Shown here one piece after another: positions 1 to 10,010 of a DNA stretch of 64,000 bases (its first letter is position 1; every line of letters starts with the position of its first letter). The notes beneath the pieces were generated by a model, which saw only the letters and a program-made list of their open reading frames with translations, did no database searches and was not told where the DNA came from. Location of the stretch: NCBI RefSeq assembly GCF_000328475.2, contig NC_026482.1:124001-188000 (forward strand), read 5' to 3'. The stretch comes from Mycosarcoma maydis (lineage: Eukaryota > Basidiomycota > Ustilaginomycetes > Ustilaginales). A program made the translations under genes and the position numbers.

Positions 1-968
1 GATGACCGTCTAAGTGGTTCGCTGCGTTTTGCGTTACACGTTTCTTGTCTGCAACCGATGCACACTCGTCGCTTCCCAAGACGTGGTTGTGCGTATCCAG
101 AAAGCGATGGCGAGATACGCTTCCGCGATATCGACCTACATGTGGAGTGAGCAGTGAGTCTGAGTGCTGCTGCGAGCCTCCTTTTTTGAGCTCAGGTCAC
201 GTGCTGCGCAGTGCCACAGACAGCCACAGCATCGCTCGCTCGAGCCAGCTCAAGCTCAAGCTCATCTGTACGGCACGTGGCGTGTGGTTTCATTCTATAT
301 GTTAGGCCCTTATTACTGCCTCTCGTTCTTGCCTTATCTGCTGTTCACACGTGACCACAGCCTGCTGCACTGGCCGTCCATCCGTAATTGGCGATTCACA
401 ATCACGAATAATCGTGAATTCACGATTGCACGTTCACATTCACGATTTCACGATTTCACATCTTTTTCAGATCGTGAATGTGAATCATCACGCACGACGA
501 TCAACACGATTCGTGAATTTTGAAAAGATAGTTAAGTCTAAATGGTTATACACCAGTCGAAAATGTTCACGATTCGTGATTCGTGATTCGTGATTCACGA
601 TTGCGACTCTGTGCTTTTCTGTGTTGGATTTGGGCCGAACGGATCACGGAAGTGGTCGAACGAGGAGAAAAAGAGGGTCCAGACCTCATTCCAGCCGCCA
701 CGACCGAGACGACATCTTCTCAACTTAGCGCCGTCTACCTCGTGCCTTGGCTCCACCGCTGTTGGCTTAATCTGATCCAGCCCAGCCCAACGCGCGCACA
801 ACTATCCGTGATCGTCTGCTTGCTAGCGCGACACATCTTGATCAGGAGGCCGAACGTCGTCAGTAGCAGCTTAGATCATCAGCCTCGAAAGCTCGCGGTG
901 TTCCTTCTGCTTGTCCTGCGGTTCATCTACAAGTGCAAACGGACGCTTTGCGCCTCGCGTATGCCACC
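1..968. other. 5' flank of HDAC gene; heptad-rich, no gene seen
   Basis: No reading frame here looks like a real protein; the short open frames are low-information and overlap on both strands. The stretch at about 380-600 is packed with the motif TTCGTGA and its complement TCACGAA, including three head-to-tail copies near 573-600, an arrangement that recurs in many intergenic regions of this window. The last part is presumably the promoter and 5' UTR of the deacetylase gene. Confidence 0.6.
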
Positions 969-2678
969 ATGTCGTCGACGTTTCTCGCGAGTAACTCGAT
1001 TGTCAACACGTACAACGGTACCTCTGCGTCTGGCGCGCCTCCGTCGGCGGACGAACCGTTGTTTGCGCCCATCTCGTCGTCTTCCAACCCGAATTCGTCG
1101 CGAGTATGCTACTTTTTCGACTCAGACATTGGCAACTACCACTACGGTCCTGGCCATCCGATGAAGCCTACGCGCATCCGAATGTGTCACTCGCTGGTGA
1201 TGAACTACGGTCTATACAAGCGCATGGAGATCTTCCGAGCCAAACCTGCCACGAAGCGCGAAATGTCGCAGTTCCATACGGACGAGTACGTCGAGTTTCT
1301 GAACCGAGTGACACCGGATAACGTGGACTCGTTTGTTCGAGAACAGGCCAAGTTCAACGTTGGCGACGACTGTCCCGTATTTGACGGCCTGTTCGAGTAC
1401 TGCTCGATCTCGGCGGGTGGGTCGATGGAGGGAGCCGCGAGGCTGTCGCGCGACAAATGCGATATCGCCATCAACTGGGCGGGCGGATTGCACCATGCCA
1501 AAAAGGGCGAAGCAAGCGGATTCTGCTACATCAACGATATCGTTCTCGGAATCCTCGAGTTGCTCCGCTACCATCCGCGTGTTCTGTACATCGACATTGA
1601 CGTGCACCACGGCGACGGTGTCGAAGAAGCGTTCTACACTACGGACCGCGTCATGACTTGCAGCTTTCACAAATACGGCGAGTTCTTCCCTGGCACAGGC
1701 GAACTAAGGGACATTGGCATCGGTAAAGGCAAGATGTACTCGTGCAATTTCCCGCTTCGCGACGGCATCACGGATGAGAGCTACAAAAGCGTGTTTGAAC
1801 CCGTCATCTCTCAGATCATGCAGCACTACCAGCCATCCGCGGTGGTGCTTCAGTGCGGTAGCGATTCGTTGGCGGGAGACAAGCTGGGATGTTTCAATCT
1901 ATCGATGCGAGGACATGCCAACTGCGTCGAGTACGTCAAGTCGTTCGGACTACCATTGCTGTTGTTGGGCGGAGGCGGATATACGATGCGCAACGTCAGT
2001 CGCGCCTGGGCATTCGAGACTGGACTCGCTGCCGGTCAGGAGTTGAACGCTCAAATCCCGGTGAACGAATACTACGAATACTTTGGGCCGGACTATCGGT
2101 TGGATGTTCGGCCGAACAACATGCAAGACCTCAACACGCGCGAGTATCTGGAAAAGATCAAGATCCAAGTGTTTGAGAATCTGCGTCAGACGGCACATGC
2201 GCCTTCGGTACAGGGGCATGTGGAGCCGCGCAGTATTGTCGAGTCGATGCATTTGCAACATGTCAACGGCGACATGGAGGAGCGCATCGATTTGGGCGAC
2301 AAGAACGGAATGCAGATCTTGGACGACAAGTATCCCGACGAGCGGCTTGTAGACACGCGTGAGTTTCAGGACCACTCTACGCGCGCCGACGAGTTGGACC
2401 GCGACGCCAGAGCGAATCCGACTCGGATCGACGACGCTGTCCACGCTCGTGCTGCACGACCCGCTCTGGCAGACTCTCGCAACCCCACCGCAGATCCTAG
2501 CGAGCACGCCATCGATGAGCAGATCCAGGCCGACGCCATGGCGAAACTACTCGCTCCTAAACCCACCCTACAAGCCGAGCATCCGCTCTCGTCATCCGCT
2601 CAACCCGCCCACACCCCTAACAGCCACCAACCATCACACTCCCCAACACCACCCGCCCCCAATCCGCCACACCCATAA
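969..2678 (+). CDS. rpd3: Class I histone deacetylase, Rpd3 type
   Basis: This 569-residue protein is a zinc-dependent lysine deacetylase expected to act in nuclear corepressor complexes. The deacetylase domain starts near residue 42 ([20 protein letters not shown]) and runs to about residue 400. The metal-binding and active-site segment DIDVHHGDG lies at residues 209-217, preceded by [16 protein letters not shown] and followed by the GGGGYTMRN loop. The similarity is to Rpd3 rather than Hos2 or Hda1 of yeast. I chose the ATG at 969 because GCCACCATG is an optimal context and the next in-frame upstream start is poor. The C-terminal 150 residues are acidic and then Pro/Ser-rich with no recognisable domain. 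One small oddity is QCGSDSLAG where the family usually has QCGGDSL. U. maydis literature names RPD3-class genes hda1/hda2; I cannot say which this is. Confidence 0.95.
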   Translation: MSSTFLASNSIVNTYNGTSASGAPPSADEPLFAPISSSSNPNSSRVCYFFDSDIGNYHYGPGHPMKPTRIRMCHSLVMNYGLYKRMEIFRAKPATKREMSQFHTDEYVEFLNRVTPDNVDSFVREQAKFNVGDDCPVFDGLFEYCSISAGGSMEGAARLSRDKCDIAINWAGGLHHAKKGEASGFCYINDIVLGILELLRYHPRVLYIDIDVHHGDGVEEAFYTTDRVMTCSFHKYGEFFPGTGELRDIGIGKGKMYSCNFPLRDGITDESYKSVFEPVISQIMQHYQPSAVVLQCGSDSLAGDKLGCFNLSMRGHANCVEYVKSFGLPLLLLGGGGYTMRNVSRAWAFETGLAAGQELNAQIPVNEYYEYFGPDYRLDVRPNNMQDLNTREYLEKIKIQVFENLRQTAHAPSVQGHVEPRSIVESMHLQHVNGDMEERIDLGDKNGMQILDDKYPDERLVDTREFQDHSTRADELDRDARANPTRIDDAVHARAARPALADSRNPTADPSEHAIDEQIQADAMAKLLAPKPTLQAEHPLSSSAQPAHTPNSHQPSHSPTPPAPNPPHP

Positions 2679-2952
2679 CCCCCCCCCCTTCCCCTCGCGC
2701 TTCCAACACCCACACATCTTTGTTTTCTCCGAGCCTCTCCTGTACGTTTCGTCCATTGTTGTTTCGTTCAATCCGCTTTTCTCGCACACCTTGGTACTGC
2801 ACTCGCTCACGCTCGTACATCAGTCTTGACACTTGAACGCACGCGAGCGCTCGCATGCACACGCTATCTGGAGTCGAACGCTTGATTGCAGTGACACAGT
2901 GCGCAAAGAGCGTGTCAACGTAAACGCGACGTGCGCGGTGCACGGTGCACGA

Positions 2953-5900
2953 TCAACTGCGTTTCGCCTTCGCACCCTTGCCCTTGACCAGCTTGAAGCC
3001 AGTATCGCTTGCGAGGGCGTGTGGCCACTTGTCCGAGTGCGCATTCTTTGGTGCGCCCGACTTGGATGTGGCCAAGTTGCCGATAGCGCCATTCGTCCTG
3101 GCCACCGCACCTCTTCCCTGTACGTCCATCTTCCTCTTTGTGACGAAATCGTTGGCGAAGCGTCTTCCGTCCAGAGTGCTGCTGTTAGCATATACGGTGT
3201 CGGCGATGATCTCGATCACGTCGCCACTTGGATCCAGCGGGAATTGGAGCAACATGTCGATGAAATCGTCCGTCTTGATTGTCAGGCCCTGTAGGTTGTC
3301 CTTGCAGTACTTTATGAATTCCGGAGATGGAGCGTTAGGGTCCGTGGACAAACGTGTGGGTTTGCTTGCTGGCATGCTCGATGTTGAAGCCGAGATGCGG
3401 CTCGCCGGCGAGGGCAAGGGCGAGGGCGACGCTGGAGCGTTTGACGCCCTCGCACCGACCACCGACCAAGCGCTTCCAGCCGACGACGTAGCCACCGACG
3501 ATGTCGCACGAGACGCCGTCGGTGCTCGTGTCGTCAGAGGTGATCCTGTCGATGTGCCGTATCCTGCACTGCCCGCGCTAGCTCCACCAGACGGTGTGCT
3601 AGGAGCGCTAGACTTGCCACTAGCACCAACCACCGACCACGCACCTCCTCCTCCCGCATTCGTGCTGGAACCCACCACAGAGCCGTGCAAATTCGACGCC
3701 GACGTGCTACGGCTAGCCGAATCCGCATATCCTTTACGCAGAGCGATCGCCTGAGCCGACTGCTGAGCTTTGAGTTTCTCGGCTCGCTTCCTTTCTTCCT
3801 CTTGGATCTCCATGAGCGTCTTTTTCGGTGCGGTTTTGCCGGCATTCCAAGCAGGTGCAAACGGAGCAGGAGCAGCCGGCGCAGCTTCGTTTGCGCCGCT
3901 ACCGCTGCTGGTAGCAGCGGAATTGCTGACGTTCTTAGAAGCAGAAGCCGGCGCCGAGGCAAGACCCCAGCTCAACGTCGTGGGCAAATCCTCAACAGCG
4001 CTAGGCGACGCAGCCATACGCGCGCGAGCCGCCGCCTTTTCAGCTGCGCGCTTGGCTTCGGCGCGCTTAGCCTCGGCCTCCTGGATCTCGCGCAGACTGG
4101 GTCCCGTCGGCTGCGGTGCTTCGTCTTTAGCAGCCGCCCACGGAGCTGGCCGACTAGCAGGAGCGCTCGGTTCGGCGCTAGACCCATCGTTGATCCAGTC
4201 GGAAAGAGGCACCTGCTGTGTGGCAGTGGAAGCGCTCGGGGTGCCTCGTCGGAACTGCTCCTGCGAAACGACGCGCACATTACCCGAAACCGTCGATCGC
4301 GCAGCAGCACCAGCAGCCCGATTAGCCGGCTCACCGCTTCCCGACACAATCCGAGACACATCTGAGCTTTGTCGCTGCAATCCAGATCGCGACTCGCGCT
4401 TGGAATCCTTGGCCGACTTGTTGGACGAAATGGTCAGAGCAGGCACGCTCGACAGCTCGGGTTCGGGGGCAAATTCCACCGCTTTCGGCGACTGCGGCCA
4501 CAGCTCTTCGGGACGAGGCTCACCCGTGGTGAAAGCTTCGGGAGGAGGAATTTCAGAATCGATCGACTTTGCGGTCACGGGCGCATCCTGAGCCGCACTG
4601 ATAGTCGGGCTGACGGCAGCAACAGCAGCAGCCGCCGTCGCCTTCTGAGTTTCCTTCTTGCTCGACTTGTTCTGCGGGGTTGTAGCAGTCTTGTCCGCCT
4701 CGGTGATTGCTTCGAGCTCTGTTTCCTTAGGAGCCTTGACTTCGAGGTCATCGCTAGTAACGCCAGGCGCGGCAGCAGATGATGCAACCGATGGCATGTC
4801 GACAGAGTTCTGCGCTTCCTGCGCAGGAGCGGGGAAAGCGTTCTCGAACGACTTGTGCAGTTCGTCGATGTGCTCGCCAGCCTGTTGTTGAGCTTGGGTC
4901 ACATCGTGATCGTGCTGAGGCGCAGGTGATCGGGCGCGCCGAGGCGTGCCGATCGGGTCGGCGGCTTTAATCGCTTCGTTGCGCAGGACAGCTTCGCTGA
5001 AGTCGATCTGACGGTTGCTCACATCGGGTGTGGTTGCCGAGTAGTTCCAAGGCGCTTGCTGCTCGCCCCATTGTCCATGCTGGGCGGGACGCATCGAGTC
5101 GAGTTGAGAACGGGGAGCGTTGAGCGAAGCTTTGTTGCTCCATGGGCTGCCGTTCTGATCAAAGTTTTGCCTCTGCTGATGTCCAAAACTTTCAAAGACA
5201 GGCCGATCGCCGACGTGTGGGCTTTGATGGCCGCCGAGACCAACGTCGCCAAACTGACCGAGAGCGCCGTGTCCGATGCCAGCACCCCAGTGTGATGGTG
5301 GCATGGCCGACTCGTTGCCCCATCCGGATCTACCAAGTCCGGCGCCGAAGCTGTCGAGTTGGCCGAGATGCATTCCACCAGGACCTCGCGAGGCAGAAGC
5401 GGCCGCAGCCTGACGCTGCTCGTGCAGCTCACGTTCGCGAAGGATGGAAATGAGGTCGTCCTGGTTGCGCAGTCCGGACTGGCCAGCCGAGAAAATGTCG
5501 TGGCGTCCAAACGGCGATGCGGGCGAGGGAGCGACGTTTGTTAGACCACCAAGATTCAAAGGAGCAGGCCAACCTTGTTGGTGCGACTGGTGCTGTTGTT
5601 GCTGGAGCTGCTGCGACTGTTGCTGCGGCCTGCCGCTTTGACCTGGCCAGGTCCGATCGAAAGAGTCAGTGAAGCGACTCTGCTCGTTGCTAAGCAAGCT
5701 GTCACTGGCGCCCGCTTTGGGGTCAAAGGCCGACCTAGCCAGCGCTGGGGGATGAAGCCAGGCCATGGGCGGGATCAGAAAGGGCTGAAGAGCGTTGCCA
5801 ACACCAGCAACCACTTGGGCGAGAGGCTTGAAATCGACATCCTCGTGACGCTTGACGAGCAGATCGTCGGCAAAGTATTGCTGCGAATACCAATCTTGCA

Positions 5901-7761
5901 TCATGAGACTGCTGAACGGACCTTGCACGTTGCCGGCCATATCTCTGTAGAGCCACAAGGATGTTTCTGGGGACCAGGACGTGGCCGACTGCAAGGTTGG
6001 GAGTGGCATGTTGCTGGAATGGTGCGGATGAGATTGATCAAAGTGATCTCTGACGTCGCGTTCTCGAGGAAAGTCGTCGGCATTGTTTGCCAAGTTTTGT
6101 TCTGGAGCGAGAGCAGAAGCGGAAGGCAGGGCGGGGCTGTCGTCTTCATCAAGTTTGAGTGAACCCAGCACGGCCGAAGCGTGCTGAGCTAGGTCTGGAT
6201 CGTCGCTGCCAAGGGTGGATTCGCCTGTCCCCGCGTTCTGTTTGACAGGCGCCTGGGTCTCGACGATGGCACCTTCAGTGGGGTCCTGGCCTGCATCAGT
6301 AACGCCCACAGCGGAGCCAATACTGGCTGCGGCATTGTCGCCTTTTGAAGCGTGGGGCTGCAGGAGCCTAGCTTGACTGGTCTGGCGCTCGCGTCGGCGG
6401 TCCAAGCCGGAAGACTTACCAAAGCCGATGCTACCATCGGAAGGAGGCCCGATGGGGCCTTCACCGGGCAGACGATCCTTGTGACGCGCAAAGCGAGCAG
6501 AGATGCTGAGTCCCTCGGAGTTTCCACTGGGTACGATGGGCTGCGAAGGCTGGGAGCAGTCGGTCGAATGCGGCGCGGCGGAAGCAGCAGTAAGAGGAGC
6601 CGCATCGGCAGCTGCCGATGCATTGCGGCCTCTCACGCGATTTGAGCTGAAAGCATCCGAGAAGGCACCCAGCACACCGCCTCCAGTGCCCACAGCATTG
6701 GGATGTGCCGTCGAATTCTGCGTCGAGCGACCCCAAGAGCCTGTTGCGGCAGAACCGTTGGTGGTCTGCGAGGCGCTGATCTCGTCCTGACTACCTCTGA
6801 GCGAGCGGCCGGAACGAGGAGCGTCTACAGTGCCGGCAGCACCGTCGCTGCTGTCCATCCTCTTGCGTGCGGGTGGAGCAACAGCCGAGAGAACGCCGCC
6901 TTGGATGCCGCTAAAGCGATCGCGCGAGACCGAAGGCGAGAGAGGACGAGAGCCAGAGTTGGATGTCACACCAGCCAAAGCGCCACTTGAAGCGCGCTGG
7001 AAGAGACCCGGACGCTCCTTTTCCGCCTTGTCCCAGGTCGAGCCAACCGCAGATCCAAAACCTCCCGTCGAGCTGCCCGAGGTAGAGCGTGCGTTGAGTC
7101 CACGCGGCTCATTCGCATTCAGGCCGGGTGAGAGGGGACCACCGCCCACAGCACCAAGCTCGGTAAAGGCAGACGGGCGGCGATCAGATGCGCCTTTTCT
7201 GCGGGAGGTGCTGGCGGGATGCTCAGCACCGGAACCGGAACCAGCGCCAGGCGCAACCGAATCCACCGGCGACGGCTCTGCGCTAGGTACCTTGCTAGTA
7301 CGGTCCGAGCTATACAAGCTCAACAGCTTTTCGCGTGTCACCTTGTCCTTTGCCAGTGCTGCCGAGCTTCCATTGAGCAAAGCCGCCGAGCCATCGCCGT
7401 CGTGACCGCTCCAGGTGCCATGCTGAGCAGAAGAATGCGTGCCATTTCGATTCGAGGTTTGCGCGGTGGCCGCAGCCGCAGCGGCAGCAAACGAGAATGC
7501 GCCTGGACTGATCACCGCGGGACTGACAACAGGTGTTGGACCAGACAAGTTTCCAAGCCCGTTTGATCCGCCATTGCGCTTGCCAACGCCAGCATTGGCG
7601 CCAGTGCTACCGTTGCCGGCGATGGCGTTTCCAGCGACAGTGCCTGTGCCTGGGCTGGTAGCAGCTGAAGTTGTGGTCGAAATGGAAGTTTCTTTTCCTC
7701 CCGATTTGCTGTTAGGACCTTTGCGCATCCACTCGGGACCGAATTGCATTGAAGTTGCCAT
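2953..7761 (-). CDS. GYF-domain protein, Smy2/GIGYF-like
   Basis: This 1602-residue, largely disordered protein has a GYF domain at about residues 590-650 (the segment containing SLWLYRDMAGNVQGPFSS and MQDWYSQQYF). GYF domains bind proline-rich peptides; the Smy2/Syh1/GIGYF group works in translational repression, mRNA decay and ER-Golgi traffic. The N-terminus carries FGPEWMRKG and a TREKLLSLY segment resembling conserved N-terminal motifs of the group. Other parts are a Gln/His-rich tract near residues 700-740, a Lys/Ala/Glu-rich probable coiled coil around 1210-1240, and a conserved folded-looking C-terminus (PSPEFIKYCKDNLQG onward). The start codon lies in ACACCATGG, a good context. It converges with the deacetylase gene, leaving 274 bp between their stop codons. 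No intron is needed. Confidence 0.88.
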   Translation of the reverse strand: MATSMQFGPEWMRKGPNSKSGGKETSISTTTSAATSPGTGTVAGNAIAGNGSTGANAGVGKRNGGSNGLGNLSGPTPVVSPAVISPGAFSFAAAAAAATAQTSNRNGTHSSAQHGTWSGHDGDGSAALLNGSSAALAKDKVTREKLLSLYSSDRTSKVPSAEPSPVDSVAPGAGSGSGAEHPASTSRRKGASDRRPSAFTELGAVGGGPLSPGLNANEPRGLNARSTSGSSTGGFGSAVGSTWDKAEKERPGLFQRASSGALAGVTSNSGSRPLSPSVSRDRFSGIQGGVLSAVAPPARKRMDSSDGAAGTVDAPRSGRSLRGSQDEISASQTTNGSAATGSWGRSTQNSTAHPNAVGTGGGVLGAFSDAFSSNRVRGRNASAAADAAPLTAASAAPHSTDCSQPSQPIVPSGNSEGLSISARFARHKDRLPGEGPIGPPSDGSIGFGKSSGLDRRRERQTSQARLLQPHASKGDNAAASIGSAVGVTDAGQDPTEGAIVETQAPVKQNAGTGESTLGSDDPDLAQHASAVLGSLKLDEDDSPALPSASALAPEQNLANNADDFPRERDVRDHFDQSHPHHSSNMPLPTLQSATSWSPETSLWLYRDMAGNVQGPFSSLMMQDWYSQQYFADDLLVKRHEDVDFKPLAQVVAGVGNALQPFLIPPMAWLHPPALARSAFDPKAGASDSLLSNEQSRFTDSFDRTWPGQSGRPQQQSQQLQQQQHQSHQQGWPAPLNLGGLTNVAPSPASPFGRHDIFSAGQSGLRNQDDLISILRERELHEQRQAAAASASRGPGGMHLGQLDSFGAGLGRSGWGNESAMPPSHWGAGIGHGALGQFGDVGLGGHQSPHVGDRPVFESFGHQQRQNFDQNGSPWSNKASLNAPRSQLDSMRPAQHGQWGEQQAPWNYSATTPDVSNRQIDFSEAVLRNEAIKAADPIGTPRRARSPAPQHDHDVTQAQQQAGEHIDELHKSFENAFPAPAQEAQNSVDMPSVASSAAAPGVTSDDLEVKAPKETELEAITEADKTATTPQNKSSKKETQKATAAAAVAAVSPTISAAQDAPVTAKSIDSEIPPPEAFTTGEPRPEELWPQSPKAVEFAPEPELSSVPALTISSNKSAKDSKRESRSGLQRQSSDVSRIVSGSGEPANRAAGAAARSTVSGNVRVVSQEQFRRGTPSASTATQQVPLSDWINDGSSAEPSAPASRPAPWAAAKDEAPQPTGPSLREIQEAEAKRAEAKRAAEKAAARARMAASPSAVEDLPTTLSWGLASAPASASKNVSNSAATSSGSGANEAAPAAPAPFAPAWNAGKTAPKKTLMEIQEEERKRAEKLKAQQSAQAIALRKGYADSASRSTSASNLHGSVVGSSTNAGGGGAWSVVGASGKSSAPSTPSGGASAGSAGYGTSTGSPLTTRAPTASRATSSVATSSAGSAWSVVGARASNAPASPSPLPSPASRISASTSSMPASKPTRLSTDPNAPSPEFIKYCKDNLQGLTIKTDDFIDMLLQFPLDPSGDVIEIIADTVYANSSTLDGRRFANDFVTKRKMDVQGRGAVARTNGAIGNLATSKSGAPKNAHSDKWPHALASDTGFKLVKGKGAKAKRS

Positions 7762-10010
7762 GGTGTCTGATTGCTGATAGGTGGTTATGAGGAGGCGGTC
7801 AGAGAAAAAGCTGTGCGGCCAACGTAAAAGTTTCTTGATTATGCCGAGATGATGCTGCAGAAAGTGCTTGAGCGAGGTTGCGACGAAAAGCTGACTGTTG
7901 TGATGTGGAGCTGAAGGCGGGAGGTGTGCGAACTAACAGCTCTGCAGTGTGGTCTTGAGAAGATCGAGCTGTGATTGTCGAGTTGGGAGATTGATGAGAA
8001 CGAACAAGGCTGGCATGCAGTTTGAAAGGTTTCGTGAGGTGCGGATGCGATGCAGTCGGAAAAGTTTGTGCAGTAGGATGTGGAGCTGTGCTTTGAATGT
8101 CAAGGACAGGTAGATACAGAAGCGATGATCAAGTTGAGACGCAAGTAGAGCAGTGAGCCGATAGGAATGCAAACAAGCTCGAATGCTATTGGCGGGTAGG
8201 AGACTAGAGTGAGGCGATCTTGTTCCAAGTCGAAAGGAGATTTTTTTTCTGTGCTGGAAAGCTTGATATGCGATGTGCGGAGTTTTCTGGAAGCGTCAAG
8301 CCAAAGTAGACGCTGTAGGTTGAGGCCTTGAGCCTTGTCTTGCAGATTAGGATGCGGTTGGAAGCAGTTGTGATGGGCTTGCAAACTTGCTGTACGAGCT
8401 AAGATGAAGCTGTGAACGTCGCTTTTCTACTTGAGCGAGTAGAGTTGAAGTGGTAAAGGACGAGAGAATACGAAGAGACAAGAAGAGTAAAGTGGAAGAG
8501 AGCGGAAGCGAAAGCGAAAGCGAAAGCGAAAGCGAAAGCAGTACGAGCGCCTGTCTAGTCGATGGACCCAAGACGATGCGAAGATTGACTTGAAAAAGAG
8601 TCACGAGTGGCAAGAGCGCAACAGGGCAACGCACCGACTTGAGCCAGCCAATCAACTCGAGAAATCTGTCTCTACAAGGCGCACAAAGACTTTGTAAGGC
8701 AAACTTGCCGGTGAGCCTGACACGCACACTCACGCTCTCGACTCGTGACTTTCTTCGATTTTCTCTCGTGTCTGCTCTGTAAGCGCTTTTTTTCCCTTCT
8801 GCCCTCTGTGCGCTATTAAATGCCATCAATAATAAGATTTATTAAGCGTGATAGAGTGTGAGTCTGGTTCCCATGTTTTTTTATTTAAGTTTCTTGCAGT
8901 GCTCTGTACCGTAATTTCGTAGACGCCGCCACAGCGAGGCCCCCCATTCACGATTTGAACTGGTGAACCTCTTTTTCTGTTTTTTCTTTTCTTTTCTTTT
9001 TAGCCTAGGCCAAGCTTTCGATTTTTCAAAATTTGGTCGAGGTTACCTGTATAGAAGTCAAGAGGGCCGCCTGTGAATTCCTTCCAGCTCTCTGCCTTGT
9101 ACACAAAACAGTCGTGAGTAAGCTTCGTGCTTGTTTGCGTCGTGTTCTACTTGGACGGTTCCGATCTTGACTAACTTACATAGTTAAAATCGTCGTGAGA
9201 TGTTTTCTTGTTTTAAAATATCAGTCAGTCATGAGTGAGTCTTGAGTGGTGGGTGAAATATTCAACCTCGCACAGTCAGCCATCAAGTCGTGAGTATAGA
9301 GTGATTTCTGCAGTTGTAAGAAGGAAGTTCACCATGTCCAGGCCCATTCACTTTTCACGATTGTAACGCAACGTCAGCTTGTAGACCGCCTTGTCTCTGG
9401 GTTCCGCAACATTTCATAGGCAAAGCAGGGCGACTCTGTGAAATGAAGCGGATGTTGCTTATATCAAACAGTCACGAGTCACGAGTCCACCTTCTCTTCT
9501 GCGTTCGTTGTGATCACATCCCACCCTCTCAATCACGAATTTGCAGCACGCACAACGCACAAATCCCGTCTTTGTTAAGTCACCGGACCGTGATCCTTTC
9601 TATCCACCAGCGATCACTCTCACAATAACATCTACATCGCGCATCCGCACAGTCAGAGTCACCAAGTGCCAATCACATCTTGGAGCAGTCGGCGAGTTGA
9701 CAAATCGTGATTAGTCTATTGCGGCTGCAATAATGCTAGAGTGAGTGGTACAAAAAAGGCTATTTTGTTACGAGGTGGATGACTTGGCGTCGCCGTCGCT
9801 CGCCGTGCTGCTGTCGTTCTTTTTGTTAATTGTTGGATCTGGCTTGAAAGATTCAGCTGCTTTGCTTTCGGCTGTTGTCATTTAGAGACGAGATGCAGAT
9901 AGACCAAAGGGAAGTAAACAAGAGTGGTGTCATTTCAGCGACCGATCGTGGTGAAGTGTAGAATACAAGGATCCGACATTCTCTCGTCTGACGCACTGGG
10001 CGAGCACTGT
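7762..10010. other. 2.2-kb intergenic region between GYF gene and mdj1
   Basis: No convincing gene. It holds the upstream region of the GYF gene and the 3' flank of mdj1, both on the minus strand. At about 8505-8540 there is a (GAAAGC)n microsatellite. From 9100 onward short motifs of the form GTCGTGAGT and TCACGA recur. The distance is large for a promoter here, so a long 5' UTR or an unrecognised noncoding RNA is possible but nothing shows it. Confidence 0.5.
8505..8541. repeat. (GAAAGC)n microsatellite
   Basis: About six tandem copies of the hexamer GAAAGC, with slightly variant first and last copies, upstream of the GYF gene. No coding frame crosses it convincingly. Confidence 0.8.
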
